A DNA stretch of 64,000 nt from Desulfonatronospira thiodismutans ASO3-1 (GCF_000174435.1 NZ_ACJN02000001.1:240001-304000); one strand, 5' to 3'. Shown: positions 1 to 12,233, counted from the stretch's first letter. Made by a program: numbers and translations. The notes: generated from the sequence alone by a model not told the origin.

Positions 1-372
1 CCGCAGGTGTGCAATACCGCGCAAAAATTCATCAGAGTGGCGCTTTTTCTGCAAGGGATAACTTTCCTGGTCTGCGCTGCCTATAAGCTCCACCTGCTCT
101 GCCTGAACCTCCCACTTCTGGCCTTTGCCCGGGGAGGCCTGCAGGTTGCCTGTCACCTTGATCGCGGCCCCGGTGCCTGTCCCGTCAAGGCTATCAATCC
201 CGGCAACACCCGGGTCCACCACAATCTGCAGGTTGGTTCTGCAGGAACCGTCATTGAGCTCTAAAAAAACCACACCCTTGGATTCCCTCTTGGTCCGGAC
301 CCACCCCTTGAGCATAATGCCCTCAACAGGTGCTTCCGCGTTCAAGGCCTGCTTCACCCTGGTTCTTTTCAT
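1..372 (-). CDS. asnS: asparagine--tRNA ligase, N-terminal part (runs off the window)
   Basis: Charges tRNA-Asn with asparagine in the cytoplasm. The 124 residues visible form the OB-fold anticodon-binding domain; the stretch GWVRTKRESKGVVFLELNDG (residues ~22-41) is typical of AsnRS. The catalytic class II core lies beyond the left edge. The start is the ATG at 370-372, preceded by GGAGG seven bases upstream. The frame stays open to base 1, so the gene is cut by the window edge. AspRS has a related OB fold, but the N-terminus fits AsnRS better. Confidence 0.88.
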   Translation of the reverse strand, partial: MKRTRVKQALNAEAPVEGIMLKGWVRTKRESKGVVFLELNDGSCRTNLQIVVDPGVAGIDSLDGTGTGAAIKVTGNLQASPGKGQKWEVQAEQVELIGSADQESYPLQKKRHSDEFLRGIAHLR

Positions 373-418
373 CTGACCTCCATAATTCCAAAGTGTCCGT
401 GCTTACGCTGATAATCGG

Positions 419-523
419 TGTCGGGGTCGGTATCGGGTTCGCAGTCAGAATCGAATCCGGAGGCAAAGTCAAGTGGGACGCTGCCCGGTATTTTCGATCC
501 CGATTCCGATACCGACCCCGACA
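419..523. repeat. 18-bp perfect inverted repeat upstream of asnS
   Basis: The arms TGTCGGGGTCGGTATCGG (419-436) and its exact complement (506-523) are separated by 69 bp. The dyad lies in the asnS 5' region, between asnS and pgi. Part of the flank (GTGCTTACGCTGATAATCGG, about 400) recurs with one change near 31308, so this is dispersed intergenic repeat material. No gene is visible in 373-1054. Confidence 0.7.
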
Positions 524-816
524 AAGGCAGTAGCATGAAAACAACAAAAACGGGGGCAACATTGTCAGTGCCATGAGCTGCCCCCCTGCCCGAGTCTTGG
601 CTGCCCAATGGTGCTTTGCATTTCACGCTACAAAGAGTTAAGAACTGGACTTTGCCTGCAAAAAAATCGAGGCAGGCTCCGTGCTTAAATTGATGCTGCA
701 TTTTTAGATGATTTGCAACTATTCACCATCTGATAAAATTGGTCAATCTATGCGCACCGCTGATATCCAGGGTCCGGGGGCTTTGCAAACTGGGCGTAAA
801 CTGTCTGAACGACGTA

Positions 817-920
817 GGAAGCGTTAATCAAAACCGTAAAACACCGAACTTTATTTAAAGCATGTTATCGAGGTTATTCTGGCTTAAAAACTCGTGTATA
901 GGTTTTGATTTACGCTTCCT
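817..920. repeat. 20-bp imperfect inverted repeat upstream of pgi
   Basis: AGGAAGCGTTAATCAAAACC (817-836) pairs with GGTTTTGATTTACGCTTCCT (901-920) with one mismatch across a 64-bp spacer. It lies 135 bp before the pgi start. It could be a leader hairpin, a regulator site or a small palindromic element. No T-run follows, so it is not an obvious terminator. Confidence 0.6.
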
Positions 921-1054
921 TGGAGTGAGTTTTTACGTCCTGTTTGCGAAGTCCCCGGACCCTGGTGAATAATTACGATGATTTTTATTTATTCAGGCAT
1001 CCGGGGCATATGTCCTGTAAATTTTGCCTGCACCCACAAACCAAGGAGGCTCGA

Positions 1055-2701
1055 ATGTCTGGACTTACATTAAGCCCTTACTGGACAAAACTCAAAGAAC
1101 ATTTTTCCAGGATCAGTGACATCCATATGCGGGACATGTTTACCGCTGACCCCGAGCGCTTTTCAAGCTTCTCCCTGCAGGCCGGCCAGATATTTCTGGA
1201 TTATTCCAAAAACAGAATAGACCGGGAAACCATGAGCCTGCTCTTTGGCATGGCTAGGGACATGGGCCTTGAAGATAAAACCACAGCCATGTTTTCCGGC
1301 CAAAAGATCAACACCACTGAACAAAGAAGCGTTCTCCATGTGGCTCTTCGCAACAGGTCCAACAGGCCCACTTACGTGGACGGGGAAGACGTCATGCCCC
1401 AGGTAAATCAAGTCCTGGACAGGATGAAAGACTTTGTCCATGGTGTCCGGGAGGGGCACTGGCGGGGCTGGACCGGAGAACCGGTAAAGGACGTGGTCAA
1501 CATAGGCATCGGCGGCTCCGACCTTGGCCCCAGAATGGCCGTCAAGGCCCTGGACGGCTTCAGCGGACCCGACCTCAGGGTGCATTTCGTATCCAACGTG
1601 GACCCGTCCCACCTGGAAAATACCCTGGCCCGGCTGGACCCCAGGACCACCCTTTTCATAGTCGCCTCCAAGACCTTCACCACCCAGGAAACAATGTTCA
1701 ACGCAGCCAGGGCCAAAGACTGGCTCCTGGAAAGCGCAAAAAACCAGGAACACATTGCCAGACATTTTGTAGCCGTGTCCACAAACACCCCCAAAGTGCA
1801 GGAGTTTGGAATCGACCCCCAAAACATGTTTGGTTTCTGGGACTGGGTAGGAGGACGTTTCTCTCTGTGGTCCGCCATCGGGCTGCCCATAGCCCTGTCC
1901 ATCGGCATGGAGCGCTTTGAGCAGCTCCTGGAAGGCGCCCACGAGATGGACGAACATTTCCTGAACACCCCGCTGGAAAACAACCTGCCGGTTATCCTGG
2001 GCCTTTTAAGCATCTGGTATACCAATTTCTTCAAGACGGAAAGCCACGCCCTCCTGCCATACAGCCAGTACCTGGAAGAGTTCCCGGCTTATATGCAGCA
2101 GGGGGAGATGGAAAGCAACGGTAAAAGGATTACCCTGCAGGGAGCGGAGGTGGACTATGAAACAGGCCCGGTGATCTGGGGCGCTCCAGGGACCAACGGC
2201 CAGCATGCCTTTTACCAGCTGCTGCACCAGGGTACCAGAATGATCCCCTGCGATTTTATTATATTCGCCCGGCAACCCGGCCATGATCCTGTTCAGCACA
2301 GGCTCTTGATGGCCAATTACCTGGCCCAGACCGAGGCTTTGATGCTCGGCAAAACCAGCGCCCAGGTCAGGCAGGAGCTTGAGTCCCAGGGCAAATCCAG
2401 CCATGAGATTGAAAAAATCCTGCCCCATAAAGTGTTCCCGGGCAACAAACCCTCCAATTCCATAATACTGCCGGAACTCACGCCCCGTACTCTGGGAGCG
2501 CTCATTGCTCTCTACGAACACAAGGTTTTTGTACAGGGAGCACTCTGGGATATCAACTCCTTTGACCAGTGGGGAGTGGAACTGGGCAAACAGCTGGCCA
2601 GAAAGATCGAACCGGAACTGGAAGACGACTCAGAAGTCACTGACCACGACTCTTCCACCAACGGGCTGATTAATAAATGGAAAGCCATGTACTGGTCCTG
2701 A
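1055..2701 (+). CDS. pgi: glucose-6-phosphate isomerase
   Basis: Interconverts glucose 6-phosphate and fructose 6-phosphate in the cytosol. The protein has 548 residues, almost the length of E. coli Pgi. Family blocks are clear: [13 protein letters not shown] (~residue 151), [35 protein letters not shown] with the catalytic Glu, [16 protein letters not shown] with the active-site His, and [11 protein letters not shown] with the C-terminal catalytic Lys. The ATG at 1055 follows AAGGAGG (1043-1049). The reading frame is open further upstream to 944, but that part has no family similarity. The gene stands alone and converges on priA across a small palindromic element. Confidence 0.96.
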   Translation: MSGLTLSPYWTKLKEHFSRISDIHMRDMFTADPERFSSFSLQAGQIFLDYSKNRIDRETMSLLFGMARDMGLEDKTTAMFSGQKINTTEQRSVLHVALRNRSNRPTYVDGEDVMPQVNQVLDRMKDFVHGVREGHWRGWTGEPVKDVVNIGIGGSDLGPRMAVKALDGFSGPDLRVHFVSNVDPSHLENTLARLDPRTTLFIVASKTFTTQETMFNAARAKDWLLESAKNQEHIARHFVAVSTNTPKVQEFGIDPQNMFGFWDWVGGRFSLWSAIGLPIALSIGMERFEQLLEGAHEMDEHFLNTPLENNLPVILGLLSIWYTNFFKTESHALLPYSQYLEEFPAYMQQGEMESNGKRITLQGAEVDYETGPVIWGAPGTNGQHAFYQLLHQGTRMIPCDFIIFARQPGHDPVQHRLLMANYLAQTEALMLGKTSAQVRQELESQGKSSHEIEKILPHKVFPGNKPSNSIILPELTPRTLGALIALYEHKVFVQGALWDINSFDQWGVELGKQLARKIEPELEDDSEVTDHDSSTNGLINKWKAMYWS

Positions 2702-2724
2702 GGAACTTTCAAGTCAAGTCAGAG

Positions 2725-2794
2725 GTAACCATTCAGGGGAGCTCGGTGATGACTATTGGCACAAGGCCAAGGGACTGTCCCCCTGAATGGTTAC
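2725..2794. mobile_element. family 1 miniature element, 70 bp
   Basis: Starts GTAACCATTCAGGGG and ends with the matching CCCCCTGAATGGTTAC. It is flanked by AAGTCAGAG (2716-2724) and AATCAGAG (2795-2802), a slightly decayed 8-bp target duplication. It is an internally deleted copy of the 173-178 bp members at 34730 and 41742. Lying between the convergent pgi and priA genes, its hairpin may also act as a terminator. Confidence 0.75.
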
Positions 2795-2796
2795 AA

Positions 2797-5133
2797 TCAG
2801 AGCATATTCACCGGATCCAGGTCCAGGCTGGCCCGGACCTGCCTGTAACGCTCAAACAGGGGGCGAAGCTCCAGGTACGCCTGCTTGATGCCGGCCCAGT
2901 CGCTGGATTTCACCAGAAACTGGTGCCGCTCCCTGTTTTTCAGCCTGGAGAGCACCGCGGGAGCAGGCCCAAGCATGGTCACCTTGCTGACTGCTGCCGC
3001 CTGCTTGGCCTTTTTGCGCAAGCCGGCCAGAAAGTCTGCCTTGCCCTCCCAGGTGTCCGGAAAGGAAAAGCGAATCAATCCCAGCCGAACAAAAGGCGGA
3101 TAGCCGAACTTCTGCCTGCGGCTTATCTCCTGTTGAAAAAAGCCCTTGTAATCGCAGTCGCGGATATATTGCCAGCAGAAATGTCCCGGGTTGCGTGTCT
3201 GGATAAACACCCTGCCTGGTTTTTCTCCGCGGCCTGATCGCCCCGAAAGCTGGACCAGCAGCTGAAATATACGCTCGCTGGAGCGATAATCCGGCAGTCC
3301 CAGCCCCAGGTCCCCGTCCAGGACTATGGCCAGGGTAACTTCCGGAAATGAGTGACCTTTGCTGAGCATCTGCGTGCCCACAAGAATCCGGGCCTGTCCT
3401 TGTGCAAAGTCCTGCAGTATCTTTTCAGCTTTGCCCGGACTCCTGGTGCTGTCGCGGTCTAAGCGCAGAACCTGGGTGTCAGGAAGGTGTCTGGCCAGAA
3501 ACTCCTCCACCTTCTCAGTTCCCTGGCCCACGGGTATAAATTCCGAGCCCCGGCAATGCCTGCATACAGGCGGAAAAGAAACTGATATGCCGCAGTAATG
3601 GCAGACTAAGCGGTTTCTTTTTTTATGGTATGTAAGTCCCACCTGGCAGTTTGCGCACTTCACCGTCTCAGAGCACGACTCGCACATGAGCACCGGGGAG
3701 TACCCCCTGCGGTTGTGCATGATCACGGCCTGCTCTCCACGCTTGACTGTCTCCTTCAGGGCCTCGGCGCAGGTCTTGGCCATGGCTCCGAAAACAGGGG
3801 GATCATTTTTAAGATCCACAAAATCCACCTGAGGCAGAGTGCTTTTGCCGATGCGGCTGTGCATCTCCACCAGGCTCACATGTCCTGCTTGAGCCGCATG
3901 AAAAGTCTTTACATCCGGAGTGGCCGAACCAAGAACCAGCAGGGCCTCTTCCCTGGATGCCAGGTACCAGGCAATCTCCTTGGCCTGATAAATAAGGGTC
4001 TGGTCCTGCTTGAAAGATTCGTCGTGCTCCTCGTCCAGGACTATAAGCCCTGTATCCTGCACCGGCATAAACAGCGCAGACCTGGTTCCAATCAAGAGAA
4101 CAGGTTTTTTTTCCTGACCAAGCTCCACAAATGTCTTTTCTTTGCTGCTGGGGCCTTTGCTGCCATGGTGCAGGTAAATGGCCGCACCGGGAAGATATTG
4201 CCTGGCCTGCTGGTAAAGCTGCCTGGCAATGGCTATTTCCGGGGCGAGCAGTATCGCAGATCTCCCCATTTCCAGGCTTTGCCGGGCCAGATCTAAGTAA
4301 ACAAGGGTCTTGCCGCTGCCGGTTATCCCGTGCAGCAGGCAGGCCCCGAAGCCCTGCCGCAATCTTGGAGACAGATGTTTCAGGGCTTCTTTTTGTTCCG
4401 GGCTGAAACAAAAATCCTGCCCTGCTTCCAGGCTTCCCCCCTCTGGTTCATCCCCGGGTTTGCAGGGACACACCAGTTCCTTGTCCTGCAGGGCCTGCAG
4501 GGCCTTTGTACTGCCCTGGCCGAGCTCCGCCCTTATACTGGAAGCGGTTCTGGGGCCGTGGGCGTAAAGAAGATCCATTACAGCCCACTGTACCCTGGCC
4601 TGTGGTCTTATGGGCCATGGGGGGTCACTGGAGACGGTCAAAGCAGGTTCTTTGCCGCCTGGACTTTTTACATCCAGTTCTCCCTGCATCCAGAACTCAG
4701 CCAGTCTGGAAAGAAACTCCCTGTTATCCCGGCCGCTGGAAAAAGGAATCTTCTTGTTTTTTCTGTCCCGCCAGCCGTCAGGAACCCTGCGCAGGGAAGC
4801 AGGCAAAACAGATGCCAGCACCCGGCCCAGGCTGGTCAACTGCCGGGCGGCCACGTTTTCCAGCATTTCCAGGTAGTCGGCACTAAGTACTGCCTCTTTT
4901 TCCAGAGGCCAGAATATGCTTTTAAGCTTTTTTTCTGTGGGAAGGGCGGGGACACTGCGCTCCAGAACAGCACAGCAGAGCTTGTTGCTTTGTCCCATGG
5001 GCACAAGCACCCGCATGCCCGGGTGCCAGACGTGCACGGGCAGATAAGGGGGCAGAGCATAGCTCAGGCTGGAGTAAGGCTGGCAGAGTATTGCAGCGGA
5101 CCAGACTGAAGCGCGGGCATCTTGTGTTTGCAT
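2797..5133 (-). CDS. priA: primosomal protein N' (replication restart helicase)
   Basis: PriA rebinds stalled replication forks and helps reload the replicative helicase. The protein has about 778 residues: an N-terminal DNA-binding region, a helicase core with Walker A GITGSGKT (~268-275) and DEEH (~364), a zinc-binding region with eight cysteines (~481-529), and the C-terminal helicase motifs GTQMLSKGHSFP and QLSGRSGRG. The frame is open to 5163, but that ATG lies inside a family 1 repeat end, so the ATG at 5133 is preferred; neither has a strong Shine-Dalgarno sequence. It is the last gene of the ftsH-to-priA run. Confidence 0.95.
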   Translation of the reverse strand: MQTQDARASVWSAAILCQPYSSLSYALPPYLPVHVWHPGMRVLVPMGQSNKLCCAVLERSVPALPTEKKLKSIFWPLEKEAVLSADYLEMLENVAARQLTSLGRVLASVLPASLRRVPDGWRDRKNKKIPFSSGRDNREFLSRLAEFWMQGELDVKSPGGKEPALTVSSDPPWPIRPQARVQWAVMDLLYAHGPRTASSIRAELGQGSTKALQALQDKELVCPCKPGDEPEGGSLEAGQDFCFSPEQKEALKHLSPRLRQGFGACLLHGITGSGKTLVYLDLARQSLEMGRSAILLAPEIAIARQLYQQARQYLPGAAIYLHHGSKGPSSKEKTFVELGQEKKPVLLIGTRSALFMPVQDTGLIVLDEEHDESFKQDQTLIYQAKEIAWYLASREEALLVLGSATPDVKTFHAAQAGHVSLVEMHSRIGKSTLPQVDFVDLKNDPPVFGAMAKTCAEALKETVKRGEQAVIMHNRRGYSPVLMCESCSETVKCANCQVGLTYHKKRNRLVCHYCGISVSFPPVCRHCRGSEFIPVGQGTEKVEEFLARHLPDTQVLRLDRDSTRSPGKAEKILQDFAQGQARILVGTQMLSKGHSFPEVTLAIVLDGDLGLGLPDYRSSERIFQLLVQLSGRSGRGEKPGRVFIQTRNPGHFCWQYIRDCDYKGFFQQEISRRQKFGYPPFVRLGLIRFSFPDTWEGKADFLAGLRKKAKQAAAVSKVTMLGPAPAVLSRLKNRERHQFLVKSSDWAGIKQAYLELRPLFERYRQVRASLDLDPVNML

Positions 5134-5155
5134 ACGCGGGTTGCATAGGAATTGA

Positions 5156-5241
5156 GTAACCATTCAGGGGAGCAGATACCCTGGAGACCTCTGACCTCTC
5201 CCGGGGGACAGTCCCGAAGCCGGGACAGCCCCCCTCTGACA
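5156..5241. mobile_element. family 1 element, one-ended remnant
   Basis: GTAACCATTCAGGGG at 5156-5170 is a family 1 end, and GGGGGACAGTCCC (5203-5215) is a family 1 internal motif. No matching right end is seen. It lies between galU and priA and overlaps the most upstream possible priA start codon. Confidence 0.55.
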
Positions 5242-5254
5242 TCTGACTTCTGAC

Positions 5255-6124
5255 TTAGCGCCGGGGAAGAAATTCCTCCAGGTTTTTCAAAAGATCGGAT
5301 TTAAGCTCATCATCCTGCAGTGCGAAATGTATGTTCGCACTGAGATAGTCCACCCAGTTGCCGATATCATAGCGCTGGCCCTCCAGCTTCACCGCCAGGA
5401 GCCTCTTGTTGCGGGCCATGGACTGCAGGGCGTCAGAGAGCTGATACTCCAGGTTGTGACCGGGTTCCAGGGTTTCCAGGTGTTCGAATATCTCCGGAGT
5501 CAAAACATAGCGTCCCACTATGGCCAGACGGGAAGGAGCATCTTCCACCCTGGGCTTTTCATAGACATTGCGGATGCGGTAAAGGCCGGGGGAAATCTCC
5601 TCTCCCTGGATGATGCCGTAATTGGAGACGCTCTCTCTGGAAACCTCAACCACGCCCACCACCGACATATGCTCGGTCTTGGCTGCTTCCAGAAGCTGCT
5701 TTATGGCCGGGCGACGGCTGAACATGAGGTCGTCCCCCACCATGACAGCAAAGGGTTCTTTTGAAACCACCTCCCGGGCGCAAAGTACAGCATGTCCAAG
5801 GCCCAGCTGTTCTTTCTGACGCACGGAAATGATATTGGCCATTTCGGCCACCTGGCGCACTTCCCGCAGAAGATACTCTTTGTTTGTCCGCCTCAGGACT
5901 GCTTCCAGGGCCAGATTGTAATCAAAATGATCCTCAAGGATCCTTTTTTGCTGGTTGGTCACAAACACAACATTGGTCAGATCCGCCTCGATAGCCTCTT
6001 CCACTACGTGCTGCACCGCCGGCTTTTTATATATGGGGAGCATTTCCTTGGGGATGTTCTTGGTTGCAGGCAAGGACCTTGTTCCCCAACCAGCTACAGG
6101 AATTACAACTTTTTTGGCTTCCAT
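5255..6124 (-). CDS. galU: UTP--glucose-1-phosphate uridylyltransferase
   Basis: Makes UDP-glucose from UTP and glucose 1-phosphate for polysaccharide and envelope synthesis. The 289-residue protein opens with KKVVIPVAGWGTRSLPATK, the nucleotide-binding signature, followed by PKEMLPIYKKP. VMVGDDLM supplies the metal-binding Asp and VYEKP is conserved in the family. The start chosen is the ATG at 6124, seven bases after AAGGAG; an upstream extension to 6196 lacks family similarity. It lies directly downstream of glmM, so sugar-nucleotide precursors are made from one cluster. Confidence 0.95.
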   Translation of the reverse strand: MEAKKVVIPVAGWGTRSLPATKNIPKEMLPIYKKPAVQHVVEEAIEADLTNVVFVTNQQKRILEDHFDYNLALEAVLRRTNKEYLLREVRQVAEMANIISVRQKEQLGLGHAVLCAREVVSKEPFAVMVGDDLMFSRRPAIKQLLEAAKTEHMSVVGVVEVSRESVSNYGIIQGEEISPGLYRIRNVYEKPRVEDAPSRLAIVGRYVLTPEIFEHLETLEPGHNLEYQLSDALQSMARNKRLLAVKLEGQRYDIGNWVDYLSANIHFALQDDELKSDLLKNLEEFLPRR

Positions 6125-6202
6125 GATCATGCTCCTTGTTTGTCTTAAAAAATAATTCACAGGCAGAGCCGCCACCTGAAGCAGGCTCTGCTCCATATCC
6201 CC

Positions 6203-7558
6203 CTATGCACGAAGACCTTCCTCCACAGCCCTGGCCAGTTTTATGGCCATGTCCTCCACCAGGGTATCATCCTGGCCTTCCACCATGACCCTGGCTACGG
6301 ATTCGGTGCCGGAATACCTGAGCAGAACCCGGCCCTTGCTGCCCAGCTGAGCCTCGGCATCTTTGACCGCTTCCTGAACCTGCTGCACCTCTTCAAAGGG
6401 CATTTTCCTTTCCACATGCACATTGATAAGTCTCTGTGGAAACGGTGTCAAAAGCCTGGAAAGCTCGGACAGGGGCCTGTTCTTCTGCAGCATGATCTTT
6501 AAAAGCTTGATGCCGGCCAGGATGCCGTCCCCTGTGGTTGCGTAATCCAGGAAGATGAGGTGTCCTGACTGCTCTCCGCCAAGGACGGCTCCTTCCTTGC
6601 GCATGGCCTCCACCACGTAGCGGTCCCCGACCTTTGTGCGCAGCAGCCTTCCTCCATGTTCCTGCATAAAGACTTCAAGGGCCATATTGCTCATGACCGT
6701 ACTCACCAGCAGGTTGCCCGGCAACGCATCACGTTCCATGAGATCCATGGCGCATATGGCCATTATCTGATCCCCATCCAGAATCACCCCGTTTTCATCT
6801 ATGGCGATAAGCCGGTCCCCGTCCCCGTCCAGGGTCAGGCCCAGATCCGCTCCGTGCTCCAGGACCATGGAGGCTGCCACTTCAGGATACAGTGAGCCGC
6901 ACTTCTTGTTGATGTTCACTCCGTCGGGCTCTGTACCGGCCATGATTACCTTGGCTCCCAGTTCTTCAAAGATAAGCGGGGCCACCCTGTAAGTGGCACC
7001 GTGGGCACAGTCTATCACTACCTTCATCCCCTGCAGGGACATGGTGTTGGGCAGGCTGTTCTTCAGGTGAACAATATATCTTCCAGGACTGTCCACGATT
7101 TTTCTGGCCCGACCTATGGCTTCGGGCTGGGGATGCTTCCAGTTTACATCCGGGGACAGAACCAGTTCGGATATATCCTCCTCCACCTGATCTGAAAGCT
7201 TGAATCCCTTGTGATCGAAAAACTTGATCCCGTTATCCATGAAGGGATTGTGCGAGGCGGAAATGACCACTCCCAGGTCGGCGCGCATGTTCTTGGTCAG
7301 AAAAGAAATGGCCGGGGTGGGCATGGGTCCCACCAGAAAGACATCCATGCCCGAAGCACAGAAGCCGGAGGTCAGGGCGTTTTCAAATACATATCCCGAA
7401 AGCCGGGTATCCTTGCCGATGAGCACCCTGTGCCGCCTGTGTCCGTTGCGGAAATACTGGCCTGCTGCCAGGCCAAGCCTGAGCACTATCTCAGGAAGCA
7501 TGGGAAAAATATTGGCTTGCCCTCTCAGGCCGTCTGTACCAAACAACTTTTTACGCAT
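6203..7558 (-). CDS. glmM: phosphoglucosamine mutase
   Basis: Converts glucosamine 6-phosphate to glucosamine 1-phosphate, on the way to UDP-GlcNAc and peptidoglycan. The 451-residue length is normal. The N-terminus [10 protein letters not shown], the active-site serine loop VISASHNP (~residue 98), the metal-binding DGDGDR and the C-terminal phosphate-binding RYSGTES are all present. It follows ybbR by 19 bp. The cdaA-ybbR-glmM order is widely conserved, and GlmM is reported to bind and inhibit CdaA in Gram-positive bacteria. Confidence 0.96.
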   Translation of the reverse strand: MRKKLFGTDGLRGQANIFPMLPEIVLRLGLAAGQYFRNGHRRHRVLIGKDTRLSGYVFENALTSGFCASGMDVFLVGPMPTPAISFLTKNMRADLGVVISASHNPFMDNGIKFFDHKGFKLSDQVEEDISELVLSPDVNWKHPQPEAIGRARKIVDSPGRYIVHLKNSLPNTMSLQGMKVVIDCAHGATYRVAPLIFEELGAKVIMAGTEPDGVNINKKCGSLYPEVAASMVLEHGADLGLTLDGDGDRLIAIDENGVILDGDQIMAICAMDLMERDALPGNLLVSTVMSNMALEVFMQEHGGRLLRTKVGDRYVVEAMRKEGAVLGGEQSGHLIFLDYATTGDGILAGIKLLKIMLQKNRPLSELSRLLTPFPQRLINVHVERKMPFEEVQQVQEAVKDAEAQLGSKGRVLLRYSGTESVARVMVEGQDDTLVEDMAIKLARAVEEGLRA

Positions 7559-7577
7559 GCCGGATTCTCCTGTCTGT

Positions 7578-8477
7578 TTAATCTATTGAAATTTCAACTT
7601 TTTCTGGACGCATCTCCAGGACTTGTCCATGCTCGGGCAACTCTGCATACACTTGCAATTCATGTACCCCCGGACCTGCCCCTGGATTTTTTTCCACGTA
7701 GTAATGAATTTTTTCACGCCAGCCATCCTCCTGGAGCAACTCCCGGGGGAGATCAAGGTAGGCCCTGACATAACCAGGGTCCAGGCTGTAGTTTACCCCC
7801 TGTGCACCTCTGACCTCAATGGGTTTTCTTACCCAGATATCCTCCAGCACCGGCCCGAAGACAAGTTCCACGCGCACGTCAGAGGGAGTGCTTTCCAGTT
7901 CCGGGCGCAGATCAAGCCCCGCCTTGCGCTGAAACCTGTCCGGCCTGTCTGAATCAACAGCCACAGGTCTTGTTTTCACAGTATCCATATTTTTCAGGAT
8001 CTTTTCGGGTCCGCGCACATGCAGTGCTGCCGGCTCAACCATCTTGTTTTTCAGCTCGTAATAAGGACTTATTGCCCCTGTCCAGACAACCTCTACAGGC
8101 AGCTCGCGGCTTACAATCCTGTCCACCTCCAGTTCCAGCCTGGCAGGTGTGATTTCCACCGCCTGCACCGCCCGGGGCAGGTTTATTCTTTTTGGGTCCA
8201 GGACAATGGTGTTTTCTCCCTGCTCCAACCCTGACAAATCAAGATTATAAGCCAGGCGGGCCATGTCCATACGGCTCAGCATGGTCTTGGTGGCCCTGCA
8301 CCTGACAGTGACCTTGCTGACCATGCCGGAAATCACTGTATAATCCTCCGAAAGATGCGAGACCTCCACCGGGACATCCACCCACATCTCCACCTTTTCC
8401 TGGCCGCTTATAAGGTACCAGAAAAAAACAGCCATAACCACGGCCAGTATCCTGTACTGCCAGTTGCTTTTGAGCAT
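7578..8477 (-). CDS. ybbR: YbbR-domain protein (CdaR-like), membrane-anchored
   Basis: One N-terminal membrane segment ([16 protein letters not shown], ~10-25) is followed by a long extracytoplasmic part of beta-rich YbbR repeats, about 299 residues in all. YbbR/CdaR proteins modulate the diadenylate cyclase CdaA, and the gene sits immediately after cdaA and before glmM, as in that family. Sequence conservation in YbbR domains is low, so the call rests mainly on topology, length and gene order. Confidence 0.85.
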   Translation of the reverse strand: MLKSNWQYRILAVVMAVFFWYLISGQEKVEMWVDVPVEVSHLSEDYTVISGMVSKVTVRCRATKTMLSRMDMARLAYNLDLSGLEQGENTIVLDPKRINLPRAVQAVEITPARLELEVDRIVSRELPVEVVWTGAISPYYELKNKMVEPAALHVRGPEKILKNMDTVKTRPVAVDSDRPDRFQRKAGLDLRPELESTPSDVRVELVFGPVLEDIWVRKPIEVRGAQGVNYSLDPGYVRAYLDLPRELLQEDGWREKIHYYVEKNPGAGPGVHELQVYAELPEHGQVLEMRPEKVEISID

Positions 8478-8558
8478 GCTTTTATTTTAACTGTAAAAAA
8501 TCATTAGTAAAAGCCACGTTCCTGTCCTCTGTCATTCTGTCATCCTGTCTCTGTCCAC

Positions 8559-9311
8559 TTATTTTTCCCAGGCCGATGTGAGTACTCTTCTAAGGCGTAC
8601 CTCATCAAGTCCAGGAATCAGTTTGCCTGACATGGCCACTGAAATCATCCCCTTCTCTTCCGAAACCACCACTGCAAGGGCGTCGCTCTCTTCTGTTATG
8701 CCAATGGCCGCCCTGTGCCTGGTGCCGAAGTTCCACCTGGAAGGCACGCCCACGGCCAGGGGGAGGATGCAGCCGGCATAGGCGATTTTGTTGGCCCTGA
8801 CCACAACAGCCCCGTCGTGCAGTCTGGTACTGGGATAAAATATGGTCTCCATAAGTTCCCTGGAAAAATCGGCATTGAGTTCCACACCGGACTCCACAAC
8901 ATCTCCCAGCGGAGTTCTTTTTTCCAGGACAATAAGGGCACCGATTTTTTTCTCCGCCATATGCACCGCTGCCAGAATCAGTTCGTCCAGAACTTTATTC
9001 GTGGGCCGGGGATTGAACCACAGCCTGCCCGCACCCATTTCCGCCAGTGCCTTGCGGATATCGCTCTGAAAAAGGATGATCACCACCAGAAACAGGGACC
9101 CCAGAAAATTGGTCAGCATTCCATGCAGGGTATACAGGCCGAACTCATCCGCAACGTAATAAACCACCATGAGAATAAGCAGGCCGTAAACCACGGAAAC
9201 TGCTCTGGTACCTTTCAGAAAGAGCATGACCCTGTAAGCGATGTAGGCCACCACCGCTATGTCCACCAGATCTCGCCAGCCGATCTGAACAATACCCAGG
9301 TCTAAGAGCAT
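8559..9311 (-). CDS. cdaA: diadenylate cyclase CdaA
   Basis: Membrane enzyme that makes the second messenger cyclic di-AMP from two ATP, with roles in potassium, osmotic and cell-wall homeostasis. It has three N-terminal membrane segments (~residues 12-85) and a DisA_N catalytic domain with both catalytic motifs, LHDGAVVV (~162) and GTRHRAA (~195). The length of 250 residues is usual. Its start overlaps the end of folP by 10 bp, so the two are translationally linked; ybbR follows. Confidence 0.95.
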   Translation of the reverse strand: MLLDLGIVQIGWRDLVDIAVVAYIAYRVMLFLKGTRAVSVVYGLLILMVVYYVADEFGLYTLHGMLTNFLGSLFLVVIILFQSDIRKALAEMGAGRLWFNPRPTNKVLDELILAAVHMAEKKIGALIVLEKRTPLGDVVESGVELNADFSRELMETIFYPSTRLHDGAVVVRANKIAYAGCILPLAVGVPSRWNFGTRHRAAIGITEESDALAVVVSEEKGMISVAMSGKLIPGLDEVRLRRVLTSAWEK

Positions 9312-10138
9312 ATATTTTCTACGATTTTCAAAGTGTTTGCGGTATCCGCAACATCATGCACCCTGTGTATGCCCACCTGCTTGGCGGCCATGAGTGCCGT
9401 CCCCACCTGGGTGGGCATCCCTCTACCCTCAAGTTCCACCTCCAGCAGACCGCTCCACAGGGACTTGTAGGACAGACCCACATACAAAGGACGTCCCAGA
9501 ATATGGAAGCATTCCATGTTTCTCATTATTTCCAGGTTGTGCTCTAAGTTCTTTCCAAAGCCGATCCCGGGGTCAAGGACTATGTGGCTTTCAGGAATCC
9601 CGGCCTGCACCAGCCTGGCAAGGTGGGTTTCAAAAAAGGACAGAATTTCCCGGGTTACATCCCGGTACCGCGGATCCGTCTGCATGCTCTCGGGACGGTC
9701 CAGGGTATGCATCAACACATAGCCCGGCTTGTATTGCACCAGAACGTCCAGCAGCTGTGGATCAAAACGGCAGGCTGAAATATCGTTTATGATACACGCC
9801 CCGGCCTCCAGACACCTGGCAGCGACACTTGCCTTGTAGGTATCAACTGAAATGGTGGCTTCAGGGCGGGCCTTTAAAATTTTCTGCAGGACCGGCATGA
9901 CCCTGTCCATTTCCGTGTCAGCCTCAACCCGCTCGGAAAAGGGCCTGGTGCTCTCTCCGCCCAGATCCAGGATATGCGCCCCCTGGCTGAGCAGTTCCAG
10001 TCCGTGATGCGCAGCAGCCTCCAGTGAATAATGTCTTCCACCATCGTAAAAGGAATCCGGAGTAATATTCACCACACCTGCAATCAAAAAAGGGGCGGGG
10101 CCAATCACCCCGCCCCCTCTTACAGACCATCTTACCAT
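9302..10138 (-). CDS. folP: dihydropteroate synthase
   Basis: Condenses p-aminobenzoate with hydroxymethyl-dihydropterin diphosphate in folate synthesis; it is the sulfonamide target. The two family signatures are visible: GVVNITPDSFYDGG near residue 21 and ILDLGGESTRP near 57. SVDTYKA and LDPGIGFGKN are also conserved. It has 278 residues. It follows ftsH (the ftsH-folP pairing is common in bacteria) and overlaps cdaA. Confidence 0.96.
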   Translation of the reverse strand: MVRWSVRGGGVIGPAPFLIAGVVNITPDSFYDGGRHYSLEAAAHHGLELLSQGAHILDLGGESTRPFSERVEADTEMDRVMPVLQKILKARPEATISVDTYKASVAARCLEAGACIINDISACRFDPQLLDVLVQYKPGYVLMHTLDRPESMQTDPRYRDVTREILSFFETHLARLVQAGIPESHIVLDPGIGFGKNLEHNLEIMRNMECFHILGRPLYVGLSYKSLWSGLLEVELEGRGMPTQVGTALMAAKQVGIHRVHDVADTANTLKIVENICS

Positions 10139-10186
10139 GTTTTAGCACCCTGGCTGAATGTAATATGGTTGACAATCAGGCTTCTG

Positions 10187-10214
10187 CATCCGGAAAATAA
10201 AGATTTGCCGGATG
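10187..10214 (-). terminator. possible hairpin after ftsH
   Basis: CATCCGG (10187-10193) and CCGGATG (10208-10214) can pair just after the ftsH stop on the minus strand. No uridine run follows, so it may be only an mRNA-stabilising hairpin between ftsH and folP. Confidence 0.3.
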
Positions 10215-10224
10215 AAGAAGCCAT

Positions 10225-12159
<1,935 letters not shown>

Positions 12160-12233
12160 TATATTCCCTCCGAAAAAAGGACCAGTTTTTAACCCTTGCC
12201 TAATCCCGTAATGATTGTTAGTTATCTGTCTGC

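Noticed and set aside
1163-1957. 264-codon minus-strand frame inside pgi
   Set aside because: It lies fully within pgi in the antisense direction and has no recognisable domain; it is a shadow of the GC-rich coding strand.
3625-5109. Long plus-strand frames inside priA
   Set aside because: They are antisense to strongly conserved helicase motifs and lack ribosome-binding sites or family similarity.
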